Shown piece after piece: positions 25,662 to 33,244 of a stretch of 33,244 bases of DNA (positions are counted from its first letter, which is position 1; every line of letters begins with the position of its first letter). Below the pieces are notes generated by a model, which was given only the letters and a program-made list of their open reading frames with translations, had not been told where the DNA came from and did not search any database. Origin of the DNA: Enhydrobacter sp. (lineage in GTDB: Bacteria; Pseudomonadota; Alphaproteobacteria; Reyranellales; Reyranellaceae). Where the stretch lies: assembly GCA_026126105.1 (NCBI GenBank), contig JAHCJV010000068.1, positions 1 through 33,244 on the forward strand. Direction: 5' to 3'. Made by a program: the position numbers and the translations under genes.

Positions 25662-26708
25662 CTACTCCGCAGCCGACGCAAGAAGCGCAGGGCTGCAACC
25701 GCCACGGCGCACCTCCTGCTCGCCATGCTCGGCGAGCAGCCGCGCCAGCATCCGGCGCATCTCGAGGCCGGGCCGGTCGGTCGGCATGTGCAGCTCGCCC
25801 GCCGGCGAGAGTGGGACGTCGTGGTCGCAGCCCTCGAGGATGGCCATGTCCTCGTGCGTCACCTGGCGGTCGAACCTGGTCAGGTTCTCAGCCGGCGCGT
25901 CTGCCTCGCTGTCGCTGCGCAGCAGGAACTGGATGACCTGCGAACGGCGGTCGTCGATCGGCGCGGTCAGGGTCATGATGATGTGAACCAGCCCGTTGGG
26001 GTAAGTCACCTTCATCTTGCGCGAGAACGGCATCCACCAGGTCTTCTCGTAATGTCGTACGGTGCGGTCGGCGTCGATCCCGAGGTTGCCGCGCTGGATC
26101 TCGGGGTTCTTCACTGGCACGTCGGCATACATCACGAAGCCCGCGGGATCGGGCTCGAGCCGGGGCTGCACCGGCTCGGGCTCGTCGACGATGCCGAAGC
26201 TCTCCTTGTGCACGAAGGCGAAGTGCGCGTTGTCGAAGGAATTTTCCATGATGCGCAGCCCGGGCGCCTCCCACGGCTCGTAGAACTCGAAGACTCGGCG
26301 ATAGGCCGGATCGTCGTACTCGGGCAGCGCGGGAATGTCGCGCAACGGCTCCTCGAGCGCGACCCAGACCACGCCGTAGCGTTCGGTGCAGCGGAAGGAT
26401 TCAATGGCGATGTTCTTTCCCGGGTCGCCGCCCGGCCGCTGCGGGATGCGCACGCAGCGGCCGTCCCCGGCGTAGGTCCAACCGTGATAGGGACAGACCA
26501 CGTTGCCGGCCTCCACCCAGCCCTTGCTGAGCCTTGCCGTGCGATGACAGCAGCGATCCACCAGGGCGGCAGCCTTTCCCGCGGAGTCGCGGAACAGAAC
26601 CAGGTCGGTGTTAAGTAAGGTGAACGGCAGAGGCTCCGTCGCCAGCCGGTCGGCCGGGACGACCGGATACCAGAAGCGCCTCAGGACCTTCTGTTGCGTC
26701 ACGAGCAT
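25662..26708 (-). CDS. Rieske non-heme iron oxygenase, alpha subunit (copy 2)
   Basis: The product is 348 residues. GAGGA lies seven bases before the ATG at 26708. Rieske ligands are Cys53, His55 (DRCCHRTARLSKGW), Cys72 and His75 (VVCPYHGWTYA). The mononuclear iron motif is DNAHFAFVH with Asp159, His162 and His167. All these positions are the same as in copy 1, and both start ML-T-Q-V/K-LRRFWYPV, so the two arose by tandem duplication and have since diverged over their whole length. They may form a mixed hexamer or trimer, or act on successive intermediates. Confidence 0.94.
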   Translation of the reverse strand: MLVTQQKVLRRFWYPVVPADRLATEPLPFTLLNTDLVLFRDSAGKAAALVDRCCHRTARLSKGWVEAGNVVCPYHGWTYAGDGRCVRIPQRPGGDPGKNIAIESFRCTERYGVVWVALEEPLRDIPALPEYDDPAYRRVFEFYEPWEAPGLRIMENSFDNAHFAFVHKESFGIVDEPEPVQPRLEPDPAGFVMYADVPVKNPEIQRGNLGIDADRTVRHYEKTWWMPFSRKMKVTYPNGLVHIIMTLTAPIDDRRSQVIQFLLRSDSEADAPAENLTRFDRQVTHEDMAILEGCDHDVPLSPAGELHMPTDRPGLEMRRMLARLLAEHGEQEVRRGGCSPALLASAAE

Positions 26709-26718
26709 GGCGTGTTCC

Positions 26719-27561
26719 TCATGAATGAGCGGTCGCGTCTGCCTGCTTCTTGCGCAACGGGCCCGCGCGAAGGGCGTCGAGCGGGTAACGGTCGATCTCC
26801 TGCAACAATTTCACAAACCGCGCGGCAGCATGCTCGACCAGCTGGGCGCCGCGTTCGGCGTCGGCGTTCGTGGCATTGCCGCAGGCGCCGGGTGGGCTGA
26901 GATCCTGAGTCTCCCAACCGAAAGCGATACTGCCTTCCGGCGTCAGGATCTCATAATCCCTTTCCATATCGAGCGAGCGCGACCGGAAATTCGCGAGCTC
27001 CTCTCGGCGCACGAGATCGGGATGGAGATGCATCATGATCGAGGTCTCGACCGAGCCGCCGTGGATACCGTGCTTCAGCTCGTCGGCCGGAAAGAGGCCG
27101 GGCGGCTGGCCCAGCGCATAGCTGCTGGCGATCACGACGAACATCTCCCGCCGCACGCGCAGGTCACGCGCGACGATGTCGGCGATCTGCGGTTGGCCGC
27201 CATGACTGTTGAAGATCACCAGCTTGCGCACACCGGCGCGGCTCACGCTTTCGCCGATCTCCGTCCATAGCCGGATCAGCGTCTCCGCCGACAGGGTCAA
27301 GGTGCCGGGATAGGAAATATGCTCGTTCGACTTGCCGATCGGCATGGCGGGAAGGAACGTCACCGGCAATTCGGCCGGCATGAGCTCCCGGGCGCGCGCC
27401 ACGATTCCGCGATTGATCGCTGTGTCGACCTCGACCGGCAGGTGCGGGCCATGCTGCTCGATCGCCGCCACCGGCAGCACGGCGATCACTCTCGACATGT
27501 CGGTGAGCTGGAAATCCTTGGTCGTCATCTCGGCCCAGTCGCGGCGCAGTCGGCTCGCCAT
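26719..27561 (-). CDS. Creatininase-family amidohydrolase
   Basis: The product is 280 residues. The ATG at 27561 follows AAGGATTGAGACC. Metal ligands are recognisable: Glu35 and His37 (AIEQHGPHLP), Asp46 (VEVDTAIN) and His120 (FNSHGGQPQ), close to those of Pseudomonas creatininase (34, 36, 45, 120). The later motif HGGSVETSIMM corresponds to the conserved HAGExET-type segment of the wider family. Family members open cyclic amides or remove formyl groups using two metal ions. It is between the flavoprotein and the Rieske genes, so hydrolysis of a lactam or amide produced or consumed by these oxygenases is a fair inference; creatinine itself is only one option. Confidence 0.9.
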   Translation of the reverse strand: MASRLRRDWAEMTTKDFQLTDMSRVIAVLPVAAIEQHGPHLPVEVDTAINRGIVARARELMPAELPVTFLPAMPIGKSNEHISYPGTLTLSAETLIRLWTEIGESVSRAGVRKLVIFNSHGGQPQIADIVARDLRVRREMFVVIASSYALGQPPGLFPADELKHGIHGGSVETSIMMHLHPDLVRREELANFRSRSLDMERDYEILTPEGSIAFGWETQDLSPPGACGNATNADAERGAQLVEHAAARFVKLLQEIDRYPLDALRAGPLRKKQADATAHS

Positions 27562-27565
27562 GGTC

Positions 27566-29020
27566 TCAATCCTTCACGATGCGGCTCCAGTCGAGCTTGG
27601 CCTGCTCGACATTGTAGCTCCGCAGCGAGTCCCAGTGCCGCGCAAGATCGCCCTGGAACAGGCCCCGCGTCAGGCCGGAAACGAGCCGCGGGATCGACGA
27701 GGTGAGCGCGTTGATGCTGCTGCCCGACGGGCCGAAGCTCATCGTCGCGCCGATGCCGAAGACATGGATGCCGGCGAGCCACGGCGCCTCGCCGGGCGTG
27801 CGCTCGACGAAGGAGAAATCAGGCGCCAAGTAAGGGAAGCCGCCCAGCCAGTCGTCCTCCTCGCCCGGCGGCGGGACATAGCGATCGCGCCAGGTCGCGA
27901 TCTTGTCGGCGAAGGGCGCGAGCTCGGCGCGCTGGCTCACATCCTGCCGGATGCCGGTACCGCAGATCGCGTAGTCGGCATGAAAGGCCCCCTTGGGGGT
28001 GTCGATACGGATGCGCCCGTCTTCCATCGTCGCGCCCGTCCACGGTCGCTCGACATGCATTCGGAAATCGGGAAAGGCCAGCACGCGCTGATACGTGTCC
28101 GCCGGAAAACCTTCGCGGGAACGCATGATGTGACTCATGATCCGCCACCGCCATTCGTCGGGCAGGTCGCCCATGTGCTTGAGAAAGCCTGCGAAGGTAA
28201 GCCAGCGATACTGCTGCACCATCGACGGCGCCCGGCGCCGGCAGAAGACGTCGGCCCTCGCCCCGTGCTCGAGCGCGACGGCGGCGTTATCCATCGCCGA
28301 TGCCCCGACCCCCAGCACGGCAACCGTACGACCGCGCAACCGCCCGAAGTCGATCATGTCGGCGCTGTGGGCGCGGCGCTCGGGCGGCAGGGCGCGCACG
28401 AAGTCCGGCATCCACCATTCGCCCGTGCCGTCCTGGCCGGTCGCCAGCACAAGCTTGCGCGCCGCCAGCACCTCGCCGTTAGCCAGGGTCACCAGCAGGC
28501 AGTGGCCGCCGTCATCGAGCGTGGCCGGCGCTATCGCCACGGCCTCGGCATCGTTGCGCACCGGCAGGTCGAGCACCTTGCGATACCATTGCAGGTAGTT
28601 GTGCCAGTCGACTGCCGGGATGAGATGGAGGTCGGTGAAGGCGGTCGGGCCGTGCTGCGCCTCGTACCACGCCTGGAAGGTGAGGCTCGCGAGGCCGAGG
28701 TCGGGTCCGGTCTGCTCCTTGGGGCTGCGCAAGGTCGGCATGCGCGCGTAGGTCACCCACGGCCCTTCCCGCCCGGCGGGCGCACGGTCGATCAGCAGGA
28801 TGTTGCGGACCCGGTCGCGCATCAGCGCATAGGCGGTGACGAGGCCCGACTGGCCCGCGCCGACGATCAGCACGTCGAGTGCCGGCCGGCCCTGGAACAG
28901 GCGAGGCTGCATCCACTCCGCACGCGGATGCGCCGTCATCTCGATCTCGCGGTGGACGCGGGCGTCGAGGGCGGCAAGGCAGTCGCCGCGCAGGAAGGAG
29001 GTCGATGCGGAAAGGCTCAT
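27566..29020 (-). CDS. FAD-dependent, NAD(P)-binding monooxygenase-like flavoprotein
   Basis: The product is 484 residues from the ATG at 29020; the frame extends to 29116, but that extension covers the divergent promoter region. FAD binding is shown by DVLIVGAGQSGLVTAYAL (Gly54-x-Gly56-x2-Gly59) and NAD(P)H binding by a second Rossmann motif, VAVLGVGASAMDNAA, near residue 235. LVLATGQDGTGEWW and AICGTGIRQD are ATG/GTG-type segments of the flavin-monooxygenase and N-hydroxylase group. It is the first gene of the minus-strand operon and could hydroxylate an N- or C-atom or perform a Baeyer-Villiger step. The gap to the creatininase-like gene is four bases. Confidence 0.88.
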   Translation of the reverse strand: MSLSASTSFLRGDCLAALDARVHREIEMTAHPRAEWMQPRLFQGRPALDVLIVGAGQSGLVTAYALMRDRVRNILLIDRAPAGREGPWVTYARMPTLRSPKEQTGPDLGLASLTFQAWYEAQHGPTAFTDLHLIPAVDWHNYLQWYRKVLDLPVRNDAEAVAIAPATLDDGGHCLLVTLANGEVLAARKLVLATGQDGTGEWWMPDFVRALPPERRAHSADMIDFGRLRGRTVAVLGVGASAMDNAAVALEHGARADVFCRRRAPSMVQQYRWLTFAGFLKHMGDLPDEWRWRIMSHIMRSREGFPADTYQRVLAFPDFRMHVERPWTGATMEDGRIRIDTPKGAFHADYAICGTGIRQDVSQRAELAPFADKIATWRDRYVPPPGEEDDWLGGFPYLAPDFSFVERTPGEAPWLAGIHVFGIGATMSFGPSGSSINALTSSIPRLVSGLTRGLFQGDLARHWDSLRSYNVEQAKLDWSRIVKD

Positions 29021-29040
29021 GCGGTCGGAAGGATGGCAGC

Positions 29041-29128
29041 AAGTCGTGTGCCAGTGCAGCCCTCCCGCATGCCTCTGGCATATATATTGCGTTGCAGCGC
29101 CTGTGGGTTCGCACACTCGGGAGGGCGC
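29041..29128. promoter_or_regulatory. Divergent regulatory region between the flavoprotein operon and the second ABC operon
   Basis: Between the two divergent starts (29020 and 29129) lie two perfect inverted repeats: TGCCAG (29049-29054) with CTGGCA (29075-29080), and GCCCTCCCG (29059-29067) with CGGGAGGGC (29118-29126). The last arm covers the ribosome-binding region of the ABC gene. An AT-rich core, CATATATATTGC (29079-29090), is the only AT-rich stretch and could supply a -10 to either strand. Operator use is inferred; a GntR protein is encoded at the end of the window. Confidence 0.45.
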
Positions 29129-30223
29129 ATGCGCAAGGATGTGAGCAAGATGGGGACGCTGTCCCGCCGCGGATTCGTCGCCGCTTCTGGCGTTGCGGCA
29201 GCCGGGACATTCCTGCCGAAGAAGGTCTTCGCGCAGAAGAAGATCGCCATCAACTACACGCTCGGCTGGCTGCCCGAGGGTGCCAACATCTGGTCCTACG
29301 CCGCCAAGCCGTTCTGGGCGAAGGCCGGCCTGGACGTCACGATCGAGAAGGGCACCGGCTCGGCCGCCGCGACCCAGGCCATCACCCAGGGCAAGTACCA
29401 GTTCGGCATCCCGGCGACGCCCAACTCGATCCAGCAGGCGGTGAAGGGCGCGGCGCTGCTGTCGCTCGGCTGCTTCAATTACGACACGACGATGGGGGTC
29501 GCGGTGCGGCCGGAATCGCCGATCAAGGAGCCGAAGGACCTCAAGGGCAAGAAGCTCGGCTCGACCCTGACCTCGGGCGAGTACCCGTTCCTGCCGACGT
29601 TCCTGAAGAAGTTCGGCCTCACCATGAATGACATCCAGTCAATCGCCCTCGACAGCAAGGTTCGCGAGGTCGCGCTGATCGAGAAGCAGTGCGACGGCAT
29701 CACCTGCTTCGTGGCCAGCGCGCTGCCCAAGCTGGTCGCGTCGGGCGTCAATCCGCGCGTCTTCCTCTACAGCAAGTACGGCATGCCGTTCTACGCGCAC
29801 TCGCTGACCACGACGCCCGACTACTTCGCCAAGGAAAAGGGCGTGTGCGAGGCGATGGCGATGGGCCTGGCCGAAGGCGTGAAGTTCGCTCTGCTCAACC
29901 CGCAGGAGACGATCGAGCTTTTGTTCAAGGAGCTTCCGGAGTTGAAGCTCGCCTCGACCGCGAAGGAGCAGCTCGAGATCGGCATGGGCGTATGGGCCGC
30001 CAACTACATGAGCAAGGAAGCGATGGAGAAGGGCGTCGGCTATTCCGATCCGGCGATCTACGCCACGATGACCGACCTGATCTTCGAGACCTCGGGTACG
30101 GCAACCGACAAGAAGCCCGATCCGAACACTCTGTTCACCAACGAGTTCGTCGGCAAGCTGAAGCTCACGGATGCCGAGTGGGCCAAGGTCAAGGCGGGCA
30201 CGGCCAAGTACGCGCTGGGATGA
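29129..30223 (+). CDS. ABC transporter substrate-binding protein, NitT/TauT (SsuA/NMT1-like) family, Tat-type signal
   Basis: The product is 364 residues. GGGAGG precedes the ATG at 29129; an in-frame ATG at 29150 (MGTLSRRGF) is an alternative. The leader LSRRGFVAASGVAAAGTFLP followed by KKVFAQ has the twin-arginine pattern SRRxF, so folded export by Tat is likely. The mature part starts KKIAINYTLGWLPEGANIW, with the NMT1-type segments KPFWAKAGLDVTIEKGTGS and PKDLKGKKLGSTLTSG. It captures an unknown solute in the periplasm. The TGA overlaps the ATG of the ATPase gene. It is distinct from the Sec-exported binding protein at 11308-12291 and the two are not close copies. Confidence 0.93.
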   Translation: MRKDVSKMGTLSRRGFVAASGVAAAGTFLPKKVFAQKKIAINYTLGWLPEGANIWSYAAKPFWAKAGLDVTIEKGTGSAAATQAITQGKYQFGIPATPNSIQQAVKGAALLSLGCFNYDTTMGVAVRPESPIKEPKDLKGKKLGSTLTSGEYPFLPTFLKKFGLTMNDIQSIALDSKVREVALIEKQCDGITCFVASALPKLVASGVNPRVFLYSKYGMPFYAHSLTTTPDYFAKEKGVCEAMAMGLAEGVKFALLNPQETIELLFKELPELKLASTAKEQLEIGMGVWAANYMSKEAMEKGVGYSDPAIYATMTDLIFETSGTATDKKPDPNTLFTNEFVGKLKLTDAEWAKVKAGTAKYALG

Positions 30224-30990
30224 CGACCGACTACGTCGCCGTCGACAACGTCCGCAAGGTCTTCAACGCGGGAAGACGCGGGGAGGTCGAGGCCGTGGCG
30301 CCGACTTCGTTCAGGATCGAGGCCGGCGAGTTCGTCTCCCTGCTGGGACCGTCGGGCTGCGGCAAGAGCACCCTGCTGATGATGGTCGCAGGACTCGAGG
30401 ACCCGAGCGAAGGCGCGATACGGGTCGGCGGCAAGCCGATGTCCGCACCGCGGGCCCAGACCGGGATCATGTTCCAGGATCCGACCCTGCTGCCGTGGAA
30501 GAGCGCGCTTGAGAACGTGCTGTTTCCCTTCCGGGCCATGAACCGCCCGGTCGGGCCGTACATCGACCACGCCAAGGCGCTGCTCGACGAGGTTGGCCTC
30601 GAGGGCTTCCACGACCACAAGCCACGCCAGCTTTCGGGCGGCATGCGCCAGCGGGTCGCGATCTGCCGTGCGCTGGTCTATCAGCCGGACCTGCTGCTGA
30701 TGGACGAGCCATTCAGCGCGCTCGACGCAATCACGCGGGACGAGATGAACCTCGTGCTGATGAAGATCTGGCAGGAGCACCACCGCACCGCTCTCTTCGT
30801 CACCCATTCGATTCGCGAGGCGGTGTTCCTGAGTGACCGCGTGCTGGTGATGAGCCAGCGGCCCGGCCGCGTCATCGAGGATATCCGCATTCCCTTCGCG
30901 CGGCCGCGCGGGCTCGAGATCGGCGAGACGGCGGAGTTCAACCGGATCTGCGGCCATCTGCGCGGCAAGATCCAGCATCGGCGGCACTGA
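30220..30990 (+). CDS. ABC transporter ATP-binding protein, NitT/TauT family (second importer)
   Basis: The product is 256 residues. Walker A is GPSGCGKST at 43-51, the Q-loop is in GIMFQDPTLLPWKSALENV, the signature is LSGGMRQR, Walker B is LLLMDEPFSALD and the switch histidine is in LFVTHSIREAVFL. The start overlaps the binding-protein stop (ATGA) and the stop overlaps the start of the first permease (TGATG), so all parts are translationally coupled. It energises uptake by 30990-32554. Confidence 0.95.
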   Translation: MTTDYVAVDNVRKVFNAGRRGEVEAVAPTSFRIEAGEFVSLLGPSGCGKSTLLMMVAGLEDPSEGAIRVGGKPMSAPRAQTGIMFQDPTLLPWKSALENVLFPFRAMNRPVGPYIDHAKALLDEVGLEGFHDHKPRQLSGGMRQRVAICRALVYQPDLLLMDEPFSALDAITRDEMNLVLMKIWQEHHRTALFVTHSIREAVFLSDRVLVMSQRPGRVIEDIRIPFARPRGLEIGETAEFNRICGHLRGKIQHRRH

Positions 30991-31793
30991 TGGTCTCCGC
31001 GGTCGATACCACGCCTCTGACGGCCGCTCCGGTCGGTCTCGCCTTCGATCACGCACGAAGCATCGCGCTTCCTATTGTGTTCGGCGCCGGTTTGCTGCTG
31101 CTATGGCACCTCGCAGCCGTCGGCTTTCAGATCCCGAAGGTCATCCTGCCCACTCCTGGCGACGTGTTCACCGCGCTGGTGAACAATGCCGGCACGATCT
31201 GGCAGCAGACCATCCCGACGGTGCGTGACACGCTGCTCGGTTTCGGGCTCGCGACCGTTCTCGGGATCGGGCTGGCATCACTGCTCAGCTTCAGCCGGCT
31301 GCTGCGCGATGCAATCTATCCGCTCGTCATCGTCATCCAGCTCGTGCCCAAGATTGCCTGGACGCCGCTGTTCATCGTCTGGGCGGGGATCGGCTGGCAA
31401 TCGCGGCTCACCATCGCCACCTTCATCTGCTTCTTCCCGATCTTCATCGCCATGGTGGCGGGCCTCGAATCGACGGACCGTTCCCTGGTCCGGCTGTGCC
31501 GTGGCCTCACTGCCTCGACGTGGCGGACGTTCTGGCTGGTCCGCCTGCCCGGCTCCCTCACCTACCTGTTCGCGGGCCTCAAGATCGCCATCACACTCAG
31601 CGTCATCGGCGTCATCGTGGCGGAATTCATCTCCTCCTCGGAAGGACTAGGCTTCCTGATCCTGAAGAGCGCCGCGCTGCTGCAGACCGACATGATCCTG
31701 GCCGCAATCACCGTGCTCTGCGTCGTTGGCCTGATCTGCTACGGCGTCGTCCATGCCGGCGAAGTCGCTGTTCGACGCTGGAGGGGCGAGTGA
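30990..31793 (+). CDS. ABC transporter permease, NitT/TauT family (second importer, first permease)
   Basis: The product is 267 residues from the ATG at 30990, which shares its first base with the previous TGA. About six helices are expected; the first is LPIVFGAGLLLLWHLAAVGF. ILPTPGDVFTALVNN and IQLVPKIAWTPLFIVWAGIG are family landmarks, and the coupling loop is WLVRLPGSLTYLFAGLKIA followed by GVIVAEFISSSEGLGFLI. Its TGA overlaps the GTG of the second permease. It probably pairs with that protein in the inner membrane. Confidence 0.93.
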   Translation: MVSAVDTTPLTAAPVGLAFDHARSIALPIVFGAGLLLLWHLAAVGFQIPKVILPTPGDVFTALVNNAGTIWQQTIPTVRDTLLGFGLATVLGIGLASLLSFSRLLRDAIYPLVIVIQLVPKIAWTPLFIVWAGIGWQSRLTIATFICFFPIFIAMVAGLESTDRSLVRLCRGLTASTWRTFWLVRLPGSLTYLFAGLKIAITLSVIGVIVAEFISSSEGLGFLILKSAALLQTDMILAAITVLCVVGLICYGVVHAGEVAVRRWRGE

Positions 31794-32554
31794 TCGCTAT
31801 CGCGTCGCCGGTCCGCACGGTGGCACCACCGGCAATCGCCGCCCTGTTGCTGCTCGCCGGCTGGGACCTGCTGGCGCGCAGCGGCGCGGTGAGCGCGCGC
31901 CTGCTGCCGGCGCCGGACAAGGTCTGGGACACGCTGCTGCGCTCGATGAGCGTGCTGCTCGAGCAGGCGCAGCCGACTTTCTGGGCGGCGATTGCCGGCA
32001 TTCTGGCCGCCGCCTTGCTCGGCATCCTGCTGGGGATCGCCGTCTCGGTATCGCGCACCGCGATGCAGGCAATCTATCCGACCATCGTCTTCTTCCAGCT
32101 CATTCCAAAGGTCGCTCTGGCGCCGGTGTTCCTCATCTGGTTTGGCACCGGCTTCACGGCGAAGGTGGTCTTCGCAGTCTTCATCGCCTTTTTCCCGGTG
32201 CTGATCGGCACAATCGCTGGCCTGCAGGCCGCGCCGCCAAGTTACGGCCGGCTCTGCCAGGCGCTGCTGATGAACCGGCTGCAGACGCTGCTCACGGTCG
32301 AGTTGCCCTTCGCCTTGCCTCACATCTTCAGCGGCCTCAGGATCGGCGTCACCTTCGCGGTGATCGGCGTGGTGCTGGGCGAGTTCATCACCGCCCAGAC
32401 CGGCCTGGGCTACATCATCCTGTTCTCGGCCAACAACTTCGAGACGGCGCTTCTGCTCGCGGCGATCCTCATGCTTTGCGCCGTCGGCATCGTCCTGTTT
32501 GCGCTGTTCCTTGCGCTCGAGGCGATCGTCACCCGGCTTTACGACAGCCGCTAG
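31790..32554 (+). CDS. ABC transporter permease, NitT/TauT family (second importer, second permease)
   Basis: The product is 254 residues from the GTG at 31790, which overlaps the preceding stop by four bases (GTGA), the same junction as between the permeases of the first importer. Landmarks are LLPAPDKVWDTLLRSM, FQLIPKVALAPVFLIWFGTG and the coupling loop VELPFALPHIFSGLRIG followed by GVVLGEFITAQTGLGYII. It is the last gene of this operon. 152 bases separate it from the convergent GntR gene. Confidence 0.93.
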   Translation: MIAIASPVRTVAPPAIAALLLLAGWDLLARSGAVSARLLPAPDKVWDTLLRSMSVLLEQAQPTFWAAIAGILAAALLGILLGIAVSVSRTAMQAIYPTIVFFQLIPKVALAPVFLIWFGTGFTAKVVFAVFIAFFPVLIGTIAGLQAAPPSYGRLCQALLMNRLQTLLTVELPFALPHIFSGLRIGVTFAVIGVVLGEFITAQTGLGYIILFSANNFETALLLAAILMLCAVGIVLFALFLALEAIVTRLYDSR

Positions 32555-32639
32555 CTACAGCGATCGCTTCTATCCAGCTCTGTCTCTTGGCGTCGAGCCT
32601 CCCGAAGGCCGTCCACCTCATTTCGCTCAAATACTTCAA

Positions 32640-32688
32640 GACCGCGATCGACTGGTTGCGCATCTACACCGGTTGTCGACCGCGATCG
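32640..32688 (+). repeat. Short direct repeat GACCGCGATCG in the convergent intergenic gap
   Basis: GACCGCGATCG occurs at 32640-32650 and 32678-32688 in the 152-base gap between the second ABC operon and the GntR gene. Each copy contains the palindrome CGATCG. A further AGCGATCGCT palindrome lies near 32562. No clear terminator hairpin or gene is seen in this gap. The repeat could be chance in GC-rich DNA. Confidence 0.3.
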
Positions 32689-32706
32689 CATCGGTATTGT
32701 CGGCGG

Positions 32707-33243
32707 CTAGGCTCTTGAGCGCTCATGGATGTTGGCGAGCACCTTGAGGGCCGTGTCGCGCGTGTTGAGGACAAGTTCGCGGGCAATCCGCTCGGCGACT
32801 GCAAGCTTGCCATCGCTCATCGCCGCCACCAACTCGCGCCAGTTGGCATAGGACTGGCGGCGGCGCTCCGGTGTCGAGAGACTGAGCTTGGTGTAGCGTG
32901 CCGTCTGACGGCCGAACGACAGGATAAGGTCGGCGAGCCGATTGCTGCCGGCATTGCGCACGCAATACTCGCTTATCGCAAGGCTGGCTCTGGCGTAGGC
33001 GTCGCCGTCTTCTCGTGCCGTCCGCAGATCCTTGAGAAGTTCGTCCAACCGGTTGCGGTTCTCGGGCGATGCGGCCGCGGCCAGACGCTGGCAGGCGAGT
33101 CCCATCAGGTTGGCGCGGATCTCGAAAATGTCCTGAACTTCTTGCGCGGACAGGATTGTCACCTGGGCACCGCGTTGCGGCAGGATGGTGACCAGCCCCT
33201 CGTGCTCGACCATGCGCAGCGCTTCGCGCACCGAGGCGCGACT
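32707..33243 (-). CDS. GntR-family transcriptional regulator, FadR/FCD subfamily (5' end outside window)
   Basis: About 179 residues are visible and the gene runs off the right edge. The visible N-terminal part SRASVREALRMVEHEGLVTI is the second half of the GntR winged helix (usual form SRTPVREALRRLEAEGLV). The rest is an all-helical FCD effector domain (FEIRANLMGLACQRLAAAA, then VRNAGSNRLADLIL, and ELVAAMSDGKLAVAERIARE). FCD regulators sense organic acids and typically control nearby catabolic and uptake genes. The gene converges on the second ABC operon, so regulating that operon or the divergent Rieske operon is possible but unproven. The first ~30-40 residues lie outside. Confidence 0.93.
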   Translation of the reverse strand, partial: SRASVREALRMVEHEGLVTILPQRGAQVTILSAQEVQDIFEIRANLMGLACQRLAAAASPENRNRLDELLKDLRTAREDGDAYARASLAISEYCVRNAGSNRLADLILSFGRQTARYTKLSLSTPERRRQSYANWRELVAAMSDGKLAVAERIARELVLNTRDTALKVLANIHERSRA

Positions 33244-33244
33244 G

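Noticed and set aside
27332..29128. Long upstream extension of the Tat-type binding protein
   Set aside because: The extra ~600 residues are antisense to the flavoprotein and creatininase-like genes; the Tat signal peptide at 29129 marks the real start.
32555..32706. Possible small gene in the last intergenic gap
   Set aside because: Frames here are continuations of shadow frames with no start plus ribosome site.

Overview
This 33 kb, GC-rich window looks like accessory chromosome of an alphaproteobacterium, probably Rhizobiales- or Reyranella-like. The basis is the strong G/C bias at third codon positions, a palindromic repeat of the CCTCATCCTGAGGAGC type (13136-13244) known from that class, and the density of NitT/TauT-type ABC importers, Rieske oxygenases and creatininase-family hydrolases. 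The genus is inferred, not proven. No rRNA, tRNA, CRISPR array, transposase or integrase was seen.

Region 1 (1-8264): a giant secreted RTX protein (939-6860) lies between two paralogous LuxR-type regulators, one cut by the window start (2-823) and one complete (7131-8264). The RTX protein carries a C-type-lectin-like insert and a large internal duplication. Region 2 (8461-11156): an EmrA/EmrB-type efflux pair. Region 3 (11308-18443): an apparent operon with a NitT/TauT-like ABC importer (binding protein, ATPase, two permeases), a HutC-type GntR regulator, an isocitrate-lyase/PEP-mutase-family lyase and a LeuC/LeuD-like hydro-lyase pair. A palindrome sits over its predicted promoter, and a REP-like inverted pair splits ATPase from permeases.

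Region 4 (18534-23590): on the minus strand an orphan family-5 solute-binding protein and an MFS transporter. Diverging from the MFS gene is a plus-strand pair, a 2OG-Fe(II) oxygenase and a crotonase-family enzyme. Region 5 (23635-29020, minus): a tightly packed set of flavoprotein monooxygenase, creatininase-family hydrolase, two paralogous Rieske oxygenases, a cupin and a small secreted protein of unknown function. Region 6 (29129-32554, plus): a second complete ABC importer, with a Tat-type signal on its binding protein, diverging from region 5. The window ends in a partial FCD-type GntR regulator (32707-33243, minus).

Regions 3 and 5-6 read as two uptake-plus-catabolism modules. In the first, an imported acid would be hydrated or isomerised by the LeuCD-like enzyme and cleaved by the lyase, under a GntR regulator. 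In the second, an imported compound would be oxidised by the flavoprotein and Rieske enzymes and hydrolysed by the creatininase homologue. The substrates cannot be read from the sequence. The most distinctive items are the two catabolic modules and the duplicated lectin-bearing RTX protein with flanking regulator paralogues.
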